Positions 59,924-64,000 of a DNA stretch of 64,000 nucleotides are shown one piece after another. Below the pieces are notes generated by a model. It made no database searches, had not been told where the DNA came from, and saw nothing but the letters and a program-made list of their open reading frames with translations. The stretch is from Dillenia suffruticosa (lineage: Eukaryota > Streptophyta > Magnoliopsida > Dilleniales > Dilleniaceae): assembly GCA_033439265.1 (NCBI GenBank), contig JAVTVX010000013.1, forward strand, positions 5,730,501 to 5,794,500, read 5' to 3'. The translations under genes were made by a program, and so were the position numbers. Each line of letters begins with the position of its first letter. The stretch's first letter is position 1.

Positions 59924-61129
59924 GAAAAAGAAAAAGAACACCCAACCTCCACACCTCCAGGAAAACAGAATGAGAGAAGGTCTTTGTACTTCAGAGGAAG
60001 CTGCCTTTCAGGAGGGTAAGCAAATAGGATCTGAAAGCAGATAACAGTGATTGTTTATTGGAGTAATACTGATCATGAAATGTTCAGTCCTTAGATCAGA
60101 CCTGAGGTTCAAGATTAGGTTCTACACGAGATTGACTCTGACTGCTAAGTGCACTTCGTAGTCTCCCCGAACCTTCAGATTTTCTTGCAAAGAACTGCCT
60201 CTGAAGTGCTTCAACATTGCTATTTGGATGAAGTCCAACAACCACCATGCTTTCAAAAAGTCTGGTTGGCTCCTTTAAAGACCTGTGATCCTGCAGAAAA
60301 ACATGACAGTTTGCATGCTTTAAAGAAGTCCAGTGATAAACACTTCTCAAGCATAAGAACAAGCAAAGTTTTTGTGTCCTCATATACAGGTACTAGAAGA
60401 AACTCTAAGTTTAGCCATTTATGATTTCCAAAAGATATGATATGACAACAGCAATAGATTATATATCACACTTCGCATCATGCTGGAGTCAGTAAACTGC
60501 CAGATTTTAATTTATAACATTACGAAGAATATATGATAACAGTGATAATAGCCTTATACATTGCAAATGGGGCTGAAACCTCAGATGTAGTTCCATCACC
60601 ATAGTTGATTATTGCATATGATAGTCCTAAAAAGGAGCTACATAATCTTACCCATTTTCCAAACCCCAAAAGGGTGAAAAGATAAAGATGAATGTCTGAC
60701 CAGTACTAATTCTCAAAATAGAGAAAGCATTCCATGGTTGAATGAGAAAATTGAAACCACTATAGGGGCGAATTAGTATATGCCTTAAAGCAATGTGCTG
60801 GCTAGTGCGAATTAGTATATGCCTTAAACCCAAAATGCTTTGTATTGGTCCATTAACAAAAGATGGTGTACCAATGACCGCAACTGAAAATTTGCCCATT
60901 GACGTTTTTGGCTAGTTAAAACTTCAGGATTGTAGTTTCCCCATTTCATCTCAACAGGATTAGTAAAGCCTTTCAGAACTCTTGTAACTTGTCGTTGTAA
61001 TTTCTGAAGTTGACTGTTGCCACTATCTTCCTTGGAAGAGAAAACCACAGATGGTCGTGGTGATCGTGCTGTGGTAGCTGCAGCAGCTGCGGCAGCAACT
61101 GCTTTTGCAACATCTTCTGTTGTCTGCAT
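44742..61129 (-). CDS. DENN (AEX-3) domain protein, Rab-GEF-like
   Basis: DENN proteins are usually guanine-nucleotide exchange factors for Rab GTPases. Eighteen coding exons join in one frame (778 residues): 61129-60872, 60290-60102, 60030-59947, 59629-59570, 59360-59316, 58030-57834, 57091-56645, 55398-55275, 55128-54931, 54751-54662, 54119-54057, 53581-53507, 53387-53337, 52906-52829, 52661-52527, 45351-45244, 45068-45003 and 44810-44742. The N-terminus is MQTTEDVAKAV plus an Ala run. The uDENN part includes LFESMVVVGLHP, LPLKYKDLLSFCFPGGVE, and LSRHVLTTRRCYCILSRLPFFELHFGVLN. An acidic linker follows. cDENN includes FHPLEHLHPLEY, WAIACICGSLRLE, LLEKQIVVVCSNL, IRPYQWQSLLMP and LPNDMLDFLDAPVPY. 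dDENN includes GFLTMLRSYLDYLCSNLRSHT and ends LFSVHTDLILSFFQNE. The homologues' usual start is upstream, beyond a TGA. Intron 45352-52526 holds nested transposons. Confidence 0.9.
45901..45905. repeat. Target site duplication GGTTA (left)
   Basis: Matches 51407-51411 directly after the second LTR. It frames the gypsy element. Confidence 0.95.
45906..46399 (-). repeat. Gypsy 3' LTR
   Basis: 494 bp, TGTTATGAATT to GCTGTTACA. It contains a (GA)n run and an internal repeated block (AACTAACTAACTGCCTAACTT, twice). It is nearly identical to 50916-51406. Confidence 0.95.
46429..49863 (-). CDS. Gypsy pol polyprotein (PR-RT-RNH-INT-chromodomain), open
   Basis: One uninterrupted frame of 1144 residues. 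Protease active site ILVDTGSS is at residues 54-61. RT runs from about 255 to 420, with LVKKKDGSWRFCVDYRQLN, MPFGLTNAPATFQ and catalytic FFDDILIYS. RNase H is at about 510-640 (LETDACAKGWGAVL, IYEKELMAVV, RTDHQSLKYL, NRAVDALSRK). Integrase is at about 730-1000, with an HHCC zinc finger (CDICQ) and a DDE core (MDFVEGLP, ITDRDKVF, SAYHPQTDGQSERLN). A C-terminal chromodomain is at about 1085-1140 (QWLIRWINLSPEESTWED). All key catalytic residues are present. The ATG at 49863 is internal to a longer open frame that reaches back to the amber codon at 49951-49953. It is normally made as part of a gag-pol polyprotein. Confidence 0.95.
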   Translation of the reverse strand: MAAEEEEELVSSEIKEQEGLNDETLDIPLCVFADSLERKTIVLQGTMKEVTINILVDTGSSTSFINRVLVERVKMKSEEGETLQAILADGSRVTSSSKVRGVKWSIQGYHFSFDLKVISLGNWDIILGVDWMYNFSPITFDFKQLKVRLAGEAGEMVLVGMVRDPKMKLIRGKNTKKFRTQQLLSCNNISIATEDLQAPMHQSISILLQQFEDVFCTPTSLPPKRSQDHSIPLKQGAQPFKLHPYRYPHSQKLEIERQVQDMFSQGIIRHSNSPFASPVLLVKKKDGSWRFCVDYRQLNNITIKDKYPIPNIDELLDELHGSRLFSKIDLRAGYHQIRVRPKDVANTAFQTHHGHFEFLVMPFGLTNAPATFQSLMNQIFQSHLRKFVLVFFDDILIYSPDLQSHIQHLRVVLLVLRQHHLYAKLSKCSFGQSQVEYLGHIVTELGVKMDPQKTDCIMTWPTPTTVKNLRGFLGLTGYYRRFIKDYGIIAKPLNDLLRKDSFKWGEEAEKAFQQLKTAMCSAPVMRLPDFSKSFILETDACAKGWGAVLMQEGQPIAYLSKALGAKRQGLSIYEKELMAVVMAVAKWKHYLLGYHFIIRTDHQSLKYLLEQRLTNSLQHKWLTKLLGLDYEIQYKRGTDNRAVDALSRKEMLVAEQQENLLMATSVVRPQWLQEIMQSYEGDDDCQALITQLAIEPGSHSDFTLQEGLLKFRRKLYVGKGSQLRIKIIKQMHNSAIGGHSGQNGTLQRIKSAFFWPSMRADVIHYVRECDICQRNKHEHVAYPGLLQPLSIPTQAWVQISMDFVEGLPASQGYDTIMVVIDKFTKFSHFIALRHPYTAIKVAQVFVDCVFKLHGLPEAIITDRDKVFTSLFWQELFKLVGTQLKLSSAYHPQTDGQSERLNQCLEGYLRCMISDRPGQWFQWLSLAEWWYNTSFHSSIKMTPFEALYGYQPRSIPMGPYLETTTPAAENFVQNRQAMLHILHDHLTQAQNRMKTAADRNRSEREFKVGDWVYLKLQPYKQQSVELRKQLKLSSKYYGPFPILARIGQVAYKLQLPLGSRIHPVFHVSLLKKKIGSTQNVMPELPKVGADGQALVQPEAVLKRRIIMRNGISVNQWLIRWINLSPEESTWEDMGFIRSQFPDFKP
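49951..50874 (-). CDS. Gypsy gag, ended by an amber codon before the zinc knuckle
   Basis: 307 residues starting at 50874, close after the primer site. An N-terminal coiled coil (QLKKQDSKIQEMQTELERK) is followed by the plant retrotransposon gag domain (PKIELPMFDGDNPKMWIRKC, YLEGKAEIWFHG, QRFEEKG, MSEYQEKFEEMW, FISGVKEEIKPVLR). The frame ends at TAG 49951-49953. The next codons in the same frame encode the expected zinc knuckle (CFKCGEKYSPGHQC) and lead into pol without another stop. The amber is therefore the only visible block between gag and pol. It could be a single inactivating mutation or a readthrough site. Confidence 0.92.
   Translation of the reverse strand: MAEGTRFKALEEQLKKQDSKIQEMQTELERKMDVQSQRIEALAVDMDKKFNAIMHTMNKDKGEDLEADRIIKTPILPTPTEGRLRSDTGMQQHKKDISWKNNLPNPPKIELPMFDGDNPKMWIRKCLKFFNVYQVPHCSWVDTIEMYLEGKAEIWFHGVKSFKKEVDWEEFTQQLCQRFEEKGVRDVVEEFNKLSQQGSMSEYQEKFEEMWSLMLQVNPKLTEAYFVSSFISGVKEEIKPVLRMFKPTTLLQAFEIASLQEQSLELTRNKKVSVSKNWDPGEEIRRNRNITTLNTDSRTPRVSPQEL
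50901..50912 (-). other. Gypsy primer binding site
   Basis: The minus strand reads TGGTATCAGAGC, a perfect match to the initiator methionine tRNA 3' end complement. It is three bases from the 5' LTR. Confidence 0.93.
50916..51406 (-). repeat. Gypsy 5' LTR
   Basis: 491 bp, TG...CA ends, followed by the duplication GGTTA at 51407-51411. Nearly identical to 45906-46399. Confidence 0.95.
51412..52364. other. Interior and right end of the hAT-like element
   Basis: AT-rich sequence without coding potential, then a G/C-rich terminal part from about 52200. See the hAT-like entry. Confidence 0.5.
53655..53691. repeat. Imperfect (GA)n microsatellite in a DENN intron
   Basis: GA run with single-base interruptions near 53670 and 53681. 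Confidence 0.9.
55376..55650. repeat. Decayed duplication of a DENN exon start and its intron
   Basis: The sequence TGTCATCAGGAGAACC and what follows it at 55378-55445 (start of the 55398-55275 exon plus upstream intron) recurs at about 55559-55625. Shared blocks include CTCCAATCCTCA/TTCCAATCCTCA. The upstream copy lacks a good continuation of the exon, so it is a non-functional duplicate. Confidence 0.7.
57280..57304. repeat. (AAAT)n microsatellite in a DENN intron
   Basis: Six tandem AAAT units followed by a related A-rich stretch. Confidence 0.9.
58092..58900 (-). mobile_element. LINE 3' fragment in a DENN intron
   Basis: The minus frame 58876-58574 carries the segment before the zf-RVT domain (FIWQTNVPTKVKAFIRSMFFNKINTND), typical of plant L1-type ORF2. 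The downstream sequence (minus) ends with TTTTTCTATCAAAAAGATT and an (ATT)n tail at 58091-58107, the usual 3' end of such LINEs. Only the last 0.8 kb is present, with stops, so it is inactive. Confidence 0.75.
59880..59919. repeat. (GA)n microsatellite in a DENN intron
   Basis: About 20 uninterrupted GA units, close to the splice donor at 59946. A C/A homopolymer lies at 59830-59847. Confidence 0.95.
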
Positions 61130-61147
61130 AAAAAATGAAGCCTTCCA

Positions 61148-61180
61148 TCAAGGACTACCAGTATCCTCACGTTGAGTCAT
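61148..61180 (-). promoter_or_regulatory. Upstream ORF or lost original start of the DENN gene
   Basis: ATG at 61180 opens a 10-codon frame (MTQREDTGSP) ending at TGA 61150-61148. It is in frame with the main CDS, and the seven codons after the TGA (WKASFF then M) match the N-terminal extension of homologues, which read through with Gly at this position. So either the original start became an upstream ORF and translation restarts at 61129, or the gene is disabled. Confidence 0.75.
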
Positions 61181-62400
61181 GTTTAAAGTTCCTTCTCCTG
61201 CAAAAGAGGTAATATTCCAAGTTTGGAAAACATAAATATTAAAGATTTATGCATCCAAAATAAGAACAAAGCTAGGGAAATGACATGTCAAGTAAACTTC
61301 CAGTTCTCTGGCCAGCTTTCCGTCATTAAATTTATAAACTTTGAATCATTTTCCCCATTATTTCTATTTCACAATGATGCTTCTTTCTCTGAGAATTTGA
61401 TTAAAGGGCTTCTTTTTAAGCATTTGTGCTTTTACAATTCCAAACTCAACATCAAAATGATTACAGTCTTTGAACATTTTCGTAACTTAATCACGATGAA
61501 GTTATCATGAAAGTTGCATCGTCTATGACACAGGCAAACATCTTGCTTTCAAGCTCACAGCTTCAATGGTCACCTCAAAGCCTAAAACTTTAAGATCTGA
61601 TAATGTTCGAGCAGTGCACATCACTTCATGCAACCACAAGCCCTGCCTACTAAACCCCTTCCCCCACCCCCCCAAAAAAAAACATAAAGGAAAATGCGGA
61701 AAGCCACTTGTTATGAATATTCAAAATCATCCAAATAGGAGTTAGAAGCTTCACGTTCTATTAAAAAAAATAGAGTTAAAAGCTTCATTGCTACTGTAAC
61801 ATCAATGCCAATAACATGATTGCATATAACAACACTAGAATCAATAACATGCTTGCAAGGGTTCGGACAACAGTAGTAACAATAGTAATATAAGTGATGA
61901 AAATGTTTCGCGATGATTATAGTTTCAACCAACATAGAACTGACCCGTGATTATCAAACCTTAAACTAAGTGAACTCACTTTTTAATGTTTCGGTCTATC
62001 CGATTGCACTTTGTTCAACTTAATATTGAACAAAAGAACGAAGAAGAAGGAGAAGAAAACGAAACCAATCAATTAACGCCCAGAAATAGAATTGTAGAAA
62101 GCAAAAAATAGTAATTCTTTTCAAATATTAAATCGCGAAAAATGTTTCGTGCAAAATAATAAAACCCCATCACAATTCAAAGGCCAATCGAACAGAAAAC
62201 CCAAAAGGAATGAACCTTAAAAACAACAAAATGAACAGGGATTAAAACGGACGACTATAATATAAATCACCATCATTTCAAAGAAAATTAAAAAATTCAA
62301 TCAACAAGTTCCAATAAAGAACTATAATCAAACATGGAACGAATTGGAAATTATCAGCAACAGCTATTCATTAAAAAGCGAATTGATTGAAGAAATTCAC

Positions 62401-62450
62401 CTGAGGAAGAATCGATAACTTGGAGGGAGAGAGAGAGAGAGAGAGTTCAG
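62401..62450 (-). other. DENN gene non-coding first exon (3' end)
   Basis: The minus strand shows a CT-rich leader ending TTCTTCCTCAG followed by a GTGAAT donor at 62400. The next acceptor, TTTTGCAG, is at 61198. The upstream limit of the exon is unknown. Confidence 0.6.
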
Positions 62451-62709
62451 ACGGACATATCAAACAAACTTCTTCCTTTCTTCCGTAAAATGGTTTCTTT
62501 CAGGAAAACCCAGCATAGAGAGAGAAACAACGCAATGATGATATTAAGACGTAATAATAAAAATTACGTTGAATTGTTTGAATACAATTAATTAAATTTT
62601 GATTTTTTGCAATTAGGGTTTAGAAAGAAAAAAAGACAAATGAGGGATGAAATGAAAACCTTCGTGAGTCCAATTATAACGGGCGGGGTGGCGGTCGGTT
62701 TTTCCTTTA

Positions 62710-62741
<32 letters not shown>

Positions 62742-64000
62742 AAAAAAAATTTCTGAGCAATTTTTACTTCACGCGGATGTGTACAGTATTTATTAATTTT
62801 ATTTTATTAGGCTCATTGCACCATGCCCACCTACGTAATCCAGTAATTTCATAAAAATTATTTTTCAAAGATTTCAAAATTTCAATAAAAATAATTAAAA
62901 ATTTTTACCCAATAAGAAAAACAGGTGTAACCATCTTTTAAGAATTGTTTAAGAATTTTAGTGTCATAAAATATTTAAATTAAGATTTATTTGATGATAG
63001 CATAATTATAAAATATTCAAATCACTATCTGTTTGGTATAATGATCGAATATTGATACTTTTTAAATAATATCTTGAATTCAAATCTACTAAATAGCAAA
63101 AATAAGTGTCGAGAGAGTTTTCAGATTAAATCAAATTTAGTCGGGTAAAATATAATTATCGGATACTGGTTGTTGATTAAAAAAAATACAACTGTTTCAA
63201 AAATTGCTAATCAAACAATTCAAATCAATGACCTTGTAAATGCAATAGAAATAAATATTATTACCGTTGGACCAGTATTTCTAGCAATGAGATGAATAAA
63301 CTTTATTCTTAGTAAAGTTAATCTTTCTTACTGCTTTTAGAATTGCAGTAGTAAACCAACATATAATCGAATAATATTTCAATTTTATTATATGAGTTGA
63401 TTTAATCTTACTGTTACATGTCTAGTAGTATTTCTTAATAGAACAAATTTAAATCTTAATAATTACCATTGATTTATTAATAATTAAACGAGAGAAAAAA
63501 AAAATATCAGGATTTTATAATTCGTACGTTTTCATATTGCTTTTGAAAGAGTAGTGAGTTGGTAACTTTTTTTCTTTGTTCTGGTCGCATGATAGCATTA
63601 TTTAAGGCCCATGTGCATTAGATAAAGATTACGTTTGGTAGTAGGCATCCGAGGAGGTCCCCCCAAACCTATGAGACATTAGCTTCGTTCTATAATTATT
63701 TTATGATACGGTTGGATGATATCTAATGCAGTGTGGGGTTATGAAGGGGTCAATTCCCTTTCTATTTGGTCAATCCGATTAATAAAGATTTTTTCTTTCA
63801 CTAGTCATGATTGCTTCCATGCCCTACCAAGTATTTTCTATTGAAAAATGGGAAACAAAAAAAAACAAAACAAAGCAAGCCGTATTAATCGGACAATATT
63901 TTCTAACATTCTTTATCTTTGTAATGCATTGTGAACTCCTTCATCATGTACAAGAAAATGCTTAATTAAATACATTAATGTTTATTTATTGACTCTTTGA
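62451..64000. other. DENN gene promoter side and AT-rich intergenic DNA
   Basis: Contains a (CT)n run at 62710-62738 and otherwise AT-rich DNA with no ORF or repeat I can support. Confidence 0.5.
62710..62738. repeat. (CT)n microsatellite
   Basis: About 14 CT units followed by a T/A homopolymer. Confidence 0.95.

Noticed and set aside
221..62738. CRISPR-like or minisatellite arrays
   Set aside because: The many regular repeats are dinucleotide or tetranucleotide microsatellites and LTR-internal duplications. No spacer-repeat architecture exists, and none is expected in a plant nuclear genome.

Overview
This is a stretch of nuclear DNA from a flowering plant, most likely a woody dicot. The evidence is split genes with GT-AG introns, a GRF transcription factor with a miR396 site, plant-type Ty1/copia and Ty3/gypsy elements, an L1-type LINE with a C-terminal RNase H, an Au-like SINE, and many CT/GA microsatellites. 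The sequence does not fix a species. Gene models were built by hand from conserved protein blocks and splice sites; transcript ends are not known.

Layout. 1-4.5 kb: gene-poor, with microsatellites and pieces of a dispersed repeat. 4.5-14.6 kb: a decayed, 5'-truncated LINE (+) split by a complete but dead Ty1/copia element (-) with 387-bp LTRs and target duplication GGATC. 15.6-17.6 kb: an RNA polymerase III subunit RPC4 gene (-) whose last conserved exon is missing. 19.1-21.7 kb: a complete MED20 (Mediator) gene (-). The 5' ends of the RPC4 and MED20 genes share a segment of about 140 bp. 23.0-25.0 kb: a Mutator-like non-autonomous element with about 300-bp inverted repeats. 25.3-37.6 kb: a full-length, intron-containing but broken copy of CTR9/VIP6 (Paf1 complex) (+), with a SINE in one intron. 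40.9-42.2 kb: an intact GROWTH-REGULATING FACTOR gene (-). 44.7-62.4 kb: an 18-coding-exon DENN-domain gene (-). Its 7.2-kb intron near the 3' end holds a hAT-like element, which in turn holds a very young Ty3/gypsy chromovirus (5.5 kb, LTRs more than 98% identical, target duplication GGTTA).

The functional genes are unrelated housekeeping or developmental genes. MED20, RPC4 and CTR9 all belong to the transcription machinery, but nothing here shows that the grouping has meaning. The most informative features are the nested insertions, the DENN gene's nonsense codon between its expected start and the body of the protein, the shared MED20/RPC4 5' segment, and the near-complete CTR9 pseudogene. 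I found no clearly new multi-gene system.
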